Below the pieces are notes generated by a model that had not been told where the DNA came from, did no database searches, and saw only the letters and a list, made by a program, of their open reading frames with translations. Positions 8,952 through 18,000 of a stretch of DNA of 64,000 nt are shown piece after piece. Origin of the DNA: Hyphomicrobium_A sp963724945 (lineage in GTDB: Bacteria; Pseudomonadota; Alphaproteobacteria; Rhizobiales; Hyphomicrobiaceae). Where the stretch lies: NCBI GenBank assembly GCA_963724945.1, contig CAVRWL010000003.1, positions 992,001 through 1,056,000 on the forward strand. Direction: 5' to 3'. The first letter of the stretch is position 1. Each line of letters begins with the position of its first letter. A program made the position numbers and the translations under genes.

Positions 8952-9611
8952 ATGACGCATTCCGCGACGAGCGTAGCGCGCGCCGGTGTGCGGGTGTGCG
9001 TCGGCGGCATCTTAACTGTGCTCCTCGCCGGTTGCGGGCTTTCCTCGATCACCTCGGGCCTCGGCTCCTCGATCTTCGGCGGCGGGTCCTCCCAGACAGC
9101 CGCCGCTCCCGGCGTCAACGAGGAGCAGCTGCTCTCTGCCGCCAAGAACAACGAGGACGATACGGTCAGCTCCAACTTCGGCGAGATTGCGCACGGCTGT
9201 CCGCGCCTGAGCATCTCGCCCCGCGGCGGTCACCTGACCATCTACGAGGACGGCCGGGCCGGCGACGGGCTCGCCATCATGCACCGCGGCGAGATCACCA
9301 AGACGGCGCGCGAGTGTCAGATCGAGCCGGGCCGGGTGACGGTAAAATACGGCTTCTCCGGGCGCGTGCTCCTCGGGCCGCGTGGCAAGGGAGGCAACGT
9401 GACGCTGCCCGTCAACGTCATCGTCACCGACACCAAACGTGAGAAGATCGCCAGCGACTCCCTCACCGTCGGCGCCACCGTCGCCGTCGACAACCCGATC
9501 GGCTACTTCTCGACCGTTCGCTCGCTCACCTTCGCCATTCCGGAGGGAACACGGCCGGGCGATTTCGAGGTCTTTGTGGGCTTCGATCAGAGCGCGCAGG
9601 GCGCGGGCTGA
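8952..9611 (+). CDS. Putative lipoprotein of unknown function
   Basis: A 219-residue protein starting at the ATG at 8952; the frame extends upstream to 8850 but that part lacks leader features. The N-terminus has a hydrophobic stretch ending in a lipobox LLAGC, so it should be lipid-modified after export. A Gly/Ser-rich linker follows (SGLGSSIFGGGSS), then a beta-rich domain (residues ~75-215) with two Cys (HGCPRL, ARECQI) that could form a disulfide. I do not recognise the domain. It is transcribed away from ispH and towards the F0 operon. Confidence 0.7.
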   Translation: MTHSATSVARAGVRVCVGGILTVLLAGCGLSSITSGLGSSIFGGGSSQTAAAPGVNEEQLLSAAKNNEDDTVSSNFGEIAHGCPRLSISPRGGHLTIYEDGRAGDGLAIMHRGEITKTARECQIEPGRVTVKYGFSGRVLLGPRGKGGNVTLPVNVIVTDTKREKIASDSLTVGATVAVDNPIGYFSTVRSLTFAIPEGTRPGDFEVFVGFDQSAQGAG

Positions 9612-9647
9612 TCGGTCGCGGCTCAAGTCGACCCGAGTTCCGGCTCC

Positions 9648-9666
9648 GGGCTCTGGCGCCGAGCCC
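9648..9666. terminator. Possible bidirectional terminator hairpin between convergent genes
   Basis: GGGCTC (9648-9653) and GAGCCC (9661-9666) can pair around a 7-nt loop in the short gap between the convergent lipoprotein gene and the F0 operon end. There is no U-tract on either strand, so it is at best a weak terminator. Confidence 0.3.
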
Positions 9667-9688
9667 CGCACTTCTTCGATCGATCGAT

Positions 9689-10189
9689 CTAGTTGAGCTT
9701 GCCGTCGAGATCACGAATGCTCGAATCGACGAGAGCTTTCGCGGTCGCGCCCGTCGCGCGGGCTTTGAGGATCTTTTCCGCCGCGGCGATCGCATTCTCC
9801 ACCGCGGAGGCGCGCACCTCGCTCAAGGCCTGTGCCTCGGCGCGGGCGATCTTCTCCTCGGCGAGCTTCGTGCGCCGCTCCACGGACTCAGTGAGGCTCT
9901 GGCGCGTCTCGGCGGCGAGCGCCTCGCTTTCGCGTTTGGCCTGCTCCAGGATGGCCTTGGCCTCGTTCTCGGCCTCGCGGCTCTTCCTCTGGTAGTCGGC
10001 GAGCAGGCCTTGCGCCTCGTCGCGCAGGCGGCGCGCCTCGTCGAGCTGATTGCGAATGGCGTCGGCGCGCGCATCGAGCGCCTTCGTGATCATTGCCGGT
10101 ACGCGGTAATAGATGAGCAACGCGACGAAGCCGAAGAAGGCAATCATCACCCAGAAAACGGGATCGGCCGTATCGAAGAACATTGCCAT
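9689..10189 (-). CDS. atpF: ATP synthase F0 subunit b
   Basis: Peripheral-stalk subunit of the F1F0 ATP synthase: one N-terminal membrane helix (FWVMIAFFGFVALLIYYRV) followed by a long charged alpha-helical domain that links to F1. About 166 residues. The start is ambiguous: a GTG at 10195 overlaps the b' stop codon, ATG at 10189 gives MAMFFDT, and ATG at 10183 has a GAGG at good distance. It is last in the F0 operon. Confidence 0.93.
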   Translation of the reverse strand: MAMFFDTADPVFWVMIAFFGFVALLIYYRVPAMITKALDARADAIRNQLDEARRLRDEAQGLLADYQRKSREAENEAKAILEQAKRESEALAAETRQSLTESVERRTKLAEEKIARAEAQALSEVRASAVENAIAAAEKILKARATGATAKALVDSSIRDLDGKLN

Positions 10190-10191
10190 CC

Positions 10192-10743
10192 TCACTCGGC
10201 GGCGGGTTGCAGCACTTTTCTCACCTCGGCGGGGCTGACCTCCTCGCCCAAGAGCTTGCTCACGACGGCACTTGCCGTATCGGTCGCAATCTCGTCGACG
10301 CTCGCCAGCGCCTTGGTCTTCGTCGCCGCTATACGCGTCTCCGCCTCGGTGAGCTTGGCGGAGAGCTCGCTCTCGACGGCTGAGCGTTCCTTCTCGGTCT
10401 CGGCAGCGAGCTTCTCACGCATGTCCTTGGCCATGGTCGAAGCTTTCTGGCGCGCCTCGCTCAACGCCTGCTCGTAGGCGGCGAGCGCGGCATCTGTTTC
10501 CGCCTTGTAGCGCTCCGCGGCATCGAGATCGCGCTGCACGCGGTCGCGCCGCTCCTCGATCACCTCGCCGATGCGCGGCAAGGCCACGTAGGCGAGGATC
10601 AGGTAGAGGACGACGAACGTGACCGCCAGCCACACGAGCTGGGGCGAGAAATCCGCCGGATTGAGCTGCGGCAGGCCCCCGGCCTTCTCCTCATGCGTGG
10701 CGGCGGCCGCCATCACGACGAACGCGGGGATCGCAGCAATCAT
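10192..10743 (-). CDS. ATP synthase F0 subunit b' (second b-type subunit)
   Basis: A 183-residue b-type stalk subunit with an N-terminal extension, one membrane helix (LVWLAVTFVVLYLILAYVAL) and a long coiled-coil region rich in Ala, Glu and Lys. Alphaproteobacteria and photosynthetic bacteria carry paired b and b' subunits that form a heterodimeric stalk. The ATG at 10743 has a strong GGAGGAAACC ribosome site. The gene sits between atpE and atpF, as expected. Confidence 0.93.
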   Translation of the reverse strand: MIAAIPAFVVMAAAATHEEKAGGLPQLNPADFSPQLVWLAVTFVVLYLILAYVALPRIGEVIEERRDRVQRDLDAAERYKAETDAALAAYEQALSEARQKASTMAKDMREKLAAETEKERSAVESELSAKLTEAETRIAATKTKALASVDEIATDTASAVVSKLLGEEVSPAEVRKVLQPAAE

Positions 10744-10773
10744 GGTTTCCTCCTCTCCCGATCGCGCCCGAGC

Positions 10774-10998
10774 TCAGCCGAACAGGATGATGAGTGCGAT
10801 CAGAAGGCCGAACAGACCGGTCGCCTCCGCGAGCGCGAAGCCGATCAGCAGGTTGGTGAACTGTCCCGGCGCCGCGGACGGGTTGCGCATGGCGCCCGAC
10901 AGGTAGTTGCCGAAAATATTGCCGATGCCGACACCGGCACCAATGAGCGCGCTGCAGGCAAGGCCTGCGCCGATCATCTTCGCAGCTTCTAACTCCAT
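10774..10998 (-). CDS. atpE: ATP synthase F0 subunit c
   Basis: A 74-residue proteolipid of two membrane helices joined by the polar loop RNPSAAPGQ. The proton-carrying carboxylate is Glu58 in FALAEATGLFG. The H+-specific pattern rather than a Na+-binding pattern is inferred from the lack of the Gln/Ser ligand set. It lies between atpB and the b' gene, with a 60-bp gap to atpB. Confidence 0.96.
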   Translation of the reverse strand: MELEAAKMIGAGLACSALIGAGVGIGNIFGNYLSGAMRNPSAAPGQFTNLLIGFALAEATGLFGLLIALIILFG

Positions 10999-11058
10999 CG
11001 TCTTCGTCTCCCTTTTCGGATGAGCATAACCAGTGTGTACGTGCCGTCGAAGCCTGCC

Positions 11059-11817
11059 TCAGTGATGCATGTGGAGCGCGTCGTTGAGGTAGATGCAGGT
11101 CAAAACCGTGAAAACCAGCGCCTGCAGGAAGGCGACCAGGAACTCGAGCCCCGTGAATGCGACGAGGAAGGCGAGCGGCGCCCAGCCGCCGATGAAGCCC
11201 AGCCCGATGACGAAGCCCGCGAACACCTTCAGCATCGTGTGTCCGGCCATCATGTTGGCGAAGAGGCGCACCGAGTGGCTGACCGGGCGGATGAGGTAGG
11301 AGATGAGCTCGATTGGGATAATGACCGGCAGCAGCGCCAGCGGGATGCCTTCCGGCACAAACAGCTTCAAGTAGCCGGGCCCGTGGCGGAAAAAGCCGAT
11401 CAGCGTGACCATGATCCACACCATCGCCGCGAAGGCGAACGTCACGATGATGTGGCTCGTCACGGTGAAGGAGTAGGGGATGAGCCCGAGCAGGTTGAGC
11501 GTCAGGATGAAGATGAAGATCGTGAACACCCAGGGGAAGAACTTCATGCCCTCCTCCCCGAGCGTCTCACGCACCATGTTGGCGATGTACTCGTAGGAGA
11601 GCTCGGCGACCGATTGCACCCGGCCCGGCACGAGGGCGCGCCGCCCCATGGCGAGAATGAGGAACCCTGCGATCAGCACCACCGCGATGACCATGAACAG
11701 CGATGCGTTGGTGAACGACGCATCGTACCCGAAAAGATGAATCGGGATGATTCGCTTGATCTCGAACTGATGCATGGGGCTGTGGTGAGCCACCCCATTA
11801 GCGCCTGCTGCCGCCAA
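11059..11817 (-). CDS. atpB: ATP synthase F0 subunit a
   Basis: A 252-residue membrane subunit that forms the proton half-channels against the c-ring. The essential arginine is Arg184 in PVSHSVRLFANMMAGH; five or six hydrophobic helices are visible and the C-terminus ends in a His-rich tail. The N-terminus HQFEIKRIIPI is typical of alphaproteobacterial AtpB. It is preceded by atpI at 11 bp and followed by atpE. Confidence 0.96.
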   Translation of the reverse strand: MAAAGANGVAHHSPMHQFEIKRIIPIHLFGYDASFTNASLFMVIAVVLIAGFLILAMGRRALVPGRVQSVAELSYEYIANMVRETLGEEGMKFFPWVFTIFIFILTLNLLGLIPYSFTVTSHIIVTFAFAAMVWIMVTLIGFFRHGPGYLKLFVPEGIPLALLPVIIPIELISYLIRPVSHSVRLFANMMAGHTMLKVFAGFVIGLGFIGGWAPLAFLVAFTGLEFLVAFLQALVFTVLTCIYLNDALHMHH

Positions 11818-11828
11818 GGTCCAATCCC

Positions 11829-12236
11829 CTACCTGTCGTCCTCGTCATCGTCCGCAAGGGACGGTGCCGCAAGTTGGGAGGCTTGAACCTCCGCCTGCGC
11901 CTTCTGCGCGGCCCGGATCACGTTCATGAGACCCGCGGCGAAGCCTAGGGCGACAAACAGGACCAAGAGCCAGGGTGCGGTGCCGAGCCAGCGGTCGAGC
12001 ACCCACCCGATAAAGCCCCCCACACCCACGCCGACGATCAGCTCGGCGACGAAGCGGAAGGCACGTGCAAACGCCTCGCCGCGGGCGCGCGCGCCGCCCG
12101 ATTGCGAGGGCATGCGGCGCGCCTTGACCTCGTCGAGCTGCTTTCCGATCGCATCAGAGCGCTTGCGAAAAGCCTCGCGCTGCTCGGGGCTGATCTGGCC
12201 ACGTCCGGGGCTCTCGCCCTTCCCTGCGGCTGACAT
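11829..12236 (-). CDS. atpI: F0F1 ATP synthase assembly protein AtpI
   Basis: A 135-residue protein from the start at 12236 (MSAAGKGES). It has a charged N-terminus, then two membrane segments around VAELIVGVGVGGFIGWVLDRWLG and PWLLVLFVALGFAAGLMNV, the AtpI signature, and an acidic C-terminus. AtpI assists c-ring assembly. An alternative start at 12305 has an AGGGG element 8 nt upstream and would add 23 residues; the frame beyond that is probably non-coding. It is the first gene of the F0 operon. Confidence 0.85.
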   Translation of the reverse strand: MSAAGKGESPGRGQISPEQREAFRKRSDAIGKQLDEVKARRMPSQSGGARARGEAFARAFRFVAELIVGVGVGGFIGWVLDRWLGTAPWLLVLFVALGFAAGLMNVIRAAQKAQAEVQASQLAAPSLADDDEDDR

Positions 12237-12535
12237 GGCAATACCGGCCCGATTGCGGATTTTCGAGGCCGCCAAACGGCGGGTTTTGGCAACGGCGCGC
12301 ACCATAGTGACGGCCCCTGGGGGTGTCAAGAAATCGCCCAATTCATTGGGGGTACGGCGAAACCGCGCAGGCCGCAGAGCCGCTGCTGCGGTATTGGCGG
12401 GGCCGGCAGCCTGAGAAACTGGAAAAGTCGCAGCAAACCCTCCTGGCGCCCCCATTGACGCTGTATCGTTGGCCGACTGCGGCCGGTCGCGGCTCGGGGC
12501 CGCGGGCATGGTGTCACACGCCCGGGAGGGGCGAA

Positions 12536-14899
12536 ATGCGCGCGGCCATCCACCTCTCGAGCAACGTCATTGCCCAGTTCTTCGATGCAGCCCGCGTCTT
12601 ACGCGCCTCGCTCATCGTCGCGCTGTTCGCCTTCATCGTGTTGGCGCTGCCGCCGCAGACGCGCGAGGTCTACCGCGTGCTCGCCGACGACTTCCCCAAT
12701 CAGCACTGGCAAGTGACATTGGGCTTCATAGGGCTTCTGCTCGCCAGCGGGTTCATCTGGCACTGCGGCCGGCAGGCGACGCTGGCCGAGCGCGGCGCGG
12801 CCCTCCCCGAATCCAACATCGAGGGTGCGCTGTTGCGCTGGATGCCGCGGCTGCTCGCGGCCCTCGTCCCGCTCGGAGCGGCTCTCGGCCTGCACACGAC
12901 CATCCGCGAGGCGCAGACGACGGCGCAGCTCGTCAAAAGCGTCGCCGACAAGAAGGACTGGCCCGAGCTCGACCACATCTATGAGCTTATCGACGTATCT
13001 CCGACCCGGCTCTGGATCGCGACGTTCATCGCAATCGGGTTGGTGGTTGTCGTCTTGCTGGCGACCATTTTGCGTACGCATGGCAAGCGCTGGAAATACA
13101 GCGAGCCGGGAAAGTGGCTGATCGGGACGGAGACAACGATCTGCTCGATGGTGATCGCCGGCGTGTGCATCGCCATGTTCTCGCTCGCGCCGCCGTCGCT
13201 CGCGCAGTTCATCGGCGTCATCGCCATTTTTGCGCTCTTCCTGGTCGTCCTCGTCGTTGTTCTGAGCAACCTGCTCCTCGCCGGCGACCACCTCGGCATA
13301 CCCCTGATCTGGCTGCTGCTCGGCGCCGGAATCGTGCTGACCGCCACCGACTGGAACGACAATCACCGCGTGGCGATCGTGCAGCACAAACGCACCGCGG
13401 GCGCGCCTGTGCAGCTCGGCTCCGCTTTCCGCCAGTGGTACAAGTCGCGCAAGGACCTCGACTACTACGCCGGTAGCGACGAGCCGTATCCGGTGTTCAT
13501 CGTCGCGGCAGCCGGCGGCGGCGCCTTTTCGGCCTACTACAGCGCGACGTTCCTCGCGCGCATGCAGGACAGCTGTCCGAACTTCGCCCAGCACGTGTTC
13601 GCCATCAGCGGGGTCTCGGGCGGCAGCATTGGGGCATCGCTTTTCGCAGGTCTCGCCAAGGTCAAGGCCAAAAACGAGGCCTACGTCGGCTGCAACCTTA
13701 GTCCGCGCGGTCATTATTTCGAGAAGCGCACGCAGAAATTCTTCGAGCAGGACTTCCTCTCGCCAGTGATCGCTGCGGCGCTGTTTCCCGACCTCGTGCA
13801 GCGGCTCCTGCCCTTCCCCGTCGGCCCGTTCGACCGCTCGCGGGCGCTCGATGCGAGCCTAGAGGCGGCCTGGCGCGACATGGCAGCCGATGCCGCAAGG
13901 GAGGATCCGACGGTTGCCAAAATGGCAAGCCCGTTCGAGAGGCCGTTTCTCGATCTGTGGACCCCAGCGAGAAGCGATGAGGCGGTGCCGGCCCTTATCC
14001 TCAACAGCACGGAGGTGGCGAACGGCTACCGGATCGTCATGTCGCCGATCGAGACGGGCGCCGCGGCAAGCACGCAGTGGTCGAAAATCGCCCGCCTCCA
14101 CCCGCTGCTACCCCAGAGCGCCGACGCGTCGAGCGAGCCCGACATCAAGCTCTCAACGGCCGCCGGGATCAGCGCGCGCTTTCCCTGGGTTCTGCCGGCG
14201 GCGACCGTCCCCACCCGCACGAAGGGCAAGAGGATGCGGCTCGTCGACGGCGGCTACGTCGAGAGCTCGGGCGTCGACGTCGCGAGCCAGCTCGTCAAGG
14301 CCCTTAAGGTCGCCGTCGAGCGCACCAAGGACACACCCGACCCCATGAACGCGAAGTTCTACCTCGTCGTGCTGATGGGATACGAGGGCACGCCGGTCGA
14401 GGACAAGAGCCTCGGCGAGGCACCGCTGCCGTTGCGCACGCTCATCTCAACCTGGCAGACGCGCGCCGAGATCGCGTTTCTCGGAGCCTTCCTGCAGGCC
14501 TGCCCCGAGATCGCCGCGTGCGTCGTCAACGCCGCGGCGGAAACATCCTTCCAGCGCGCGCTGGTGGAGCTTCCGGTGATCCCGATCTTCCTCAACTTGC
14601 GGGACTTCCACATTCCGCTGACGTGGCAGCTCACGCAGGCGAGCCGCGAGATCATCGCGCTGCATGCCGGGACCGCGCAGCGCTGCGAGCGCAACGATAC
14701 GCTCATGATCACCTGGCCCGAGGAGACGAGCCCTTACGAGCGCATCGTCAAGGCGCTCGGCGAGAACAGCTGCAGCCTGTGCACGATGGAGTTTCGGCTG
14801 GCGCACAGGTCGCAGTCGCCGGAGTGGGCCGACAACCGCATCTGCACGCGGTCGCCGTTGCCAACCTCGCCGGCGGCCACGAGCGCGATCGCCAAGTAG
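12536..14899 (+). CDS. Membrane-anchored patatin-like phospholipase family protein
   Basis: A 787-residue protein. The ATG at 12536 has a strong GGGAGGGG ribosome site; the frame continues upstream to 12323 but would run antisense over the atpI leader. The N-terminal ~300 residues contain about six hydrophobic segments in a pattern of paired helices. The C-terminal part resembles patatins: an oxyanion-type glycine run AAAGGGAFSAYY, a nucleophile elbow GVSGGS (~residues 360-365) and a DGGYVESSG motif for the catalytic Asp. This is a Ser-Asp dyad lipid acyl hydrolase by inference; the substrate is unknown. Several Cys cluster in the C-terminal 150 residues. It is isolated between the F0 operon and smc. 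Confidence 0.75.
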   Translation: MRAAIHLSSNVIAQFFDAARVLRASLIVALFAFIVLALPPQTREVYRVLADDFPNQHWQVTLGFIGLLLASGFIWHCGRQATLAERGAALPESNIEGALLRWMPRLLAALVPLGAALGLHTTIREAQTTAQLVKSVADKKDWPELDHIYELIDVSPTRLWIATFIAIGLVVVVLLATILRTHGKRWKYSEPGKWLIGTETTICSMVIAGVCIAMFSLAPPSLAQFIGVIAIFALFLVVLVVVLSNLLLAGDHLGIPLIWLLLGAGIVLTATDWNDNHRVAIVQHKRTAGAPVQLGSAFRQWYKSRKDLDYYAGSDEPYPVFIVAAAGGGAFSAYYSATFLARMQDSCPNFAQHVFAISGVSGGSIGASLFAGLAKVKAKNEAYVGCNLSPRGHYFEKRTQKFFEQDFLSPVIAAALFPDLVQRLLPFPVGPFDRSRALDASLEAAWRDMAADAAREDPTVAKMASPFERPFLDLWTPARSDEAVPALILNSTEVANGYRIVMSPIETGAAASTQWSKIARLHPLLPQSADASSEPDIKLSTAAGISARFPWVLPAATVPTRTKGKRMRLVDGGYVESSGVDVASQLVKALKVAVERTKDTPDPMNAKFYLVVLMGYEGTPVEDKSLGEAPLPLRTLISTWQTRAEIAFLGAFLQACPEIAACVVNAAAETSFQRALVELPVIPIFLNLRDFHIPLTWQLTQASREIIALHAGTAQRCERNDTLMITWPEETSPYERIVKALGENSCSLCTMEFRLAHRSQSPEWADNRICTRSPLPTSPAATSAIAK

Positions 14900-15011
14900 C
14901 GCCCTCGTCCCCCTCACCCGGAATCTCGTTGCACTCGCTTCCGACCTCTCCCCACGCCCCACCGGGGAGAGGTGAAGTGGGCTTGCGCCGCATGGCGGCG
15001 GGGCGAGGGCG
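14900..15011. repeat. Intergenic nested palindromic element
   Basis: CGCCCTCG (14900-14907) pairs with CGAGGGCG (15004-15011). Inside, ACCTCTCCCC (14944-14953) pairs with GGGGAGAGGT (14964-14973) around a 10-nt loop. The element fills the gap between the convergent patatin-like gene and smc. Its C-rich/G-rich arms resemble the dispersed palindromic elements common in Rhizobiales intergenic DNA. Only this copy is in the window, so repeat status is inferred; a transcription-termination role is also possible. Confidence 0.6.
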
Positions 15012-15034
15012 TGCGGATTTAAGTTGAGGATCGC

Positions 15035-18000
15035 CTAGACGGCCTCGCGGAAGCGCTGCGCCGTCTCCAGGTCGACGGAGACGAGCTGCGAGATGCCCTT
15101 CTCGGCCATCGTCACGCCGAACAGGCGGCTCATGCGCGCCATGGTCATGGGGTGATGGGTGATGACCATAAAGCGGGTGGCGGTCTCGCTCGCCATCGCC
15201 TCGAGCAGGCGGCAGAAGCGGTCGACGTTGGCGTCGTCGAGCGGCGCGTCCACCTCGTCGAGCACGCAGATGGGCGACGGGTTCGTGAGAAACACCGCGA
15301 AAATGAGCGACAGCGCGGTCAATGACTGCTCGCCGCCCGACAGGAGCGACAACGTCGCTGGCTTCTTGCCGGGCGGCTTGGCGATGATCTCGAGACCCCC
15401 TTCGAGGGGGTCCTCGCCCTCGATCATCTCGAGCCGGGCCTCGCCGCCGCCGAACAGCGTCGTGAACAGCTTGCGGAAGTGAGCATCGACCGCCTCGAAG
15501 GCGTCGGTCAGTCGCTTGTGTGCCTCGCGGTTGAGCTGGCCGATCGCCGAGCGCAGCTTCGCAATCGCCTGCTCCACGTCCGCGCGCTCCGCGTCGAGTC
15601 CCGTCACCTGGGCGCCCAGCGTCACGAGCTCGTCGTCGGCCTGCAGGTTGACGCCGCCGAGGCGCTCGCGGTCGGCCTTGAGGTTGGCGAGCTTGCGCTC
15701 GACTTCGGCGAGCGGCGGCAGCTCTGAGCCCGCCTCGACCTCGGCGACGGCAAGACAGCCTTCCGGCGCGACACCCAACGCTTCGCGGATTTGCCGCGCC
15801 GCGTCCTGGCGCCGCGTGCGCGCGCCCTCGAGCCGCGCCTCCGTGCGTGCGCGCGCTTCGCGCCCCTCCGTCACCGCGGCTTGCGCAGCGCGCAGCGTCT
15901 GGACGCCAACTTTGAGCGCGCTCTCCGCCTCGCTCAAGCCATCGGCCGCGACCTGGCGGGCGCGTTCGGCCTCGCTCAGCGCGCTCAGAAGCTTAGCCCG
16001 CCGCGCCTCGATCCGCTCGGGCATGTCGGCCAGGCCTTCAAGCTCGCTTCGCGCCTCCTGCAAGCGCTGTCGCAACGCATCGATCTGTTGGCTGGCCCCA
16101 CCGCTGCGCGTCGTCCAGCGCCCGCGCTCGACGTCGATCGCGGCGCACCGCTCCGAGCGGGCCCGGCGCTCGCGCTCGAGCTCCAGTATGCACGCGCGCG
16201 CGTCGGCAAACGCCGAGCGCCGCGCTTCTACGGCGATCAACGCTGCGGCGAGTGCGGGCTCGGGGTCCTCGGCAGATGAGAACACCGATAGCGCGTCTTC
16301 GGCTGTGCTTTGCGCCTCCTTGGCGAGGACGAGATCCTGCTCGGCGCGCGCGCGTGCGCCGGCGACGGCTGCAAGCTTGCTCTCGGTCTCGCGCGCCGCG
16401 CGCTCGATCGTGGTGAGCGATTCACGCGTCTTGGCGAGCATGCTCTGCGCCTCGCGCCACAATTGGCGCAGCCGCTGCTCGTCCTTTTGCGCGCTCGTCG
16501 AGGCCTCGAGCGCTTTGCGCTCGGCCTCGGCGGACGCGTTTGCTGTCGCGTGTGCCCGCGCCTCGTCAGCCTCGATCAAGGACAGCCGGTTGCGTTCCGC
16601 AAGCCGCTGGGCCGCGGGCGTGACGCCTTCGGCGGCGGCGGTAAATCCGTCCCACCGCCACAGGTCGCCGGCGCGCGTCACGAGACGCTGGCCGGGCTTG
16701 AGCTGCGGCTGCAGGCGGCGGCCGTCCTCGTGCGAGGCGACGATGCCGGTCTGCTTCAGGCGGCGATCGAGCTCGGGCGGGGCCTCCACGTGAACGCCAA
16801 GCGGCTCCGCTCCGGCGGGCAACGCGCCGTCGCCGCGGGCAACCGGAATCTGGCGCCAATGCACGGGCGCGTCCTCGGCGGCGGGCGCCTCGAGGTCGTC
16901 GCCGAGCGCGGCCCCGAGTGCGGCCTCGTAGCCCGGCTCCACGCGCAGGCGATCGACGATCGGGGGAAAATCGGAGTGGCGCGCCCCGATCAGCAGTTTG
17001 ACTAACGTCTCGCGCTCGGCCCGCAGCGAGGCGAGCGCAAGTCGTGCCGTTGCGCTCTCCTCGCGCGCGGCATCGGAGGTGGTGATAAGCGCGTGTGCCT
17101 TGTCCTCGGCGGCGAGCGCCTGCACCTCGAGGCGGGCGATCTCCTCGGCGAGGCGTTTGCCGGCGTCGGTGATCTGCGCGAGCTTCTGCGCGTCGGGCGC
17201 CCGGCCTGCGATCTCGCGCGTTTGCGCGTCGAGCTCGGCGAGCTGGCTCTCGAGCTTGGCGACGAGTGCCTGGCGCTCGGCGAGGCCGGCCTCAAGGCTG
17301 TCGCGCTTGGCGCGCCGCTCGGCGACCGCGGCGGTCAGCTCGTTGAAGCGCGCCTCCGCCGCCTTGAGCCCCTCATCGGCCACCGCGAGCCTGACGCGCG
17401 CCTCCTCCTCGCGCGCATCGGCGCCCGCCTCGGCGGCCTCTAATGCTTCGACCTCGGCGGCGAGATTGGAGAGAATGTCGCGCGCTTCTGCTATCAGCGC
17501 GTCCTCGCGCGCGATGTCGCCGCTGAGCTGCTCAGCACGCGCCTTGAGCTCGCGCTCGCGCTCGGCTGAGCGCCTTGCCTCCGCCTCGAACGTCTCCTCC
17601 TCGAGCCGTAGCCGGCTCAAGACGGCGGCTCGCTTGGCCTCCTCCTCGCGCAGGGGGCTGAGCGCGTCGGCAAGCCTCGCCTCCTCGGCGAGCGCCTGCG
17701 TCTCGGCCTGCGTCGCGGTGGCGAGCGCACCAAGTGCATCGCGCAAGGCAGCCTCCTCCGCCTCCACGAGCGCTTGCGCGTCGAGCCAGCTCAAGTGGAA
17801 AAGAAGCGCTTCCTGGCGGCGGATTTCGCTGGAGATCTCCTTGTAGCGGCGCGCGGCGCGCGCTTGCCGTTTCAGGCTCTCGACCTGGCTGCCGAGCTGG
17901 CCCAGCACGTCGTTGAGGCGCGCCAAATTCGCCTCCGTCGCCTTGAGGCGCAGCTCCGCCTCATGGCGGCGGCTGTGCAGACCGGCGATGCCGGCGGCGT

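Noticed and set aside
9676..9691. Repeated CGAT run before the F0 operon end
   Set aside because: Short tetranucleotide repetition without symmetry or context; likely incidental.
10192..10743. b' gene as an accidental duplication of atpF
   Set aside because: Paired b and b' subunits are normal in alphaproteobacteria; both have intact membrane helix and stalk, so this is standard architecture.
12323..12535. N-terminal extension of the patatin-like frame
   Set aside because: The frame is open but reads antisense over the atpI upstream region; a strong GGGAGGGG site marks the ATG at 12536 instead.
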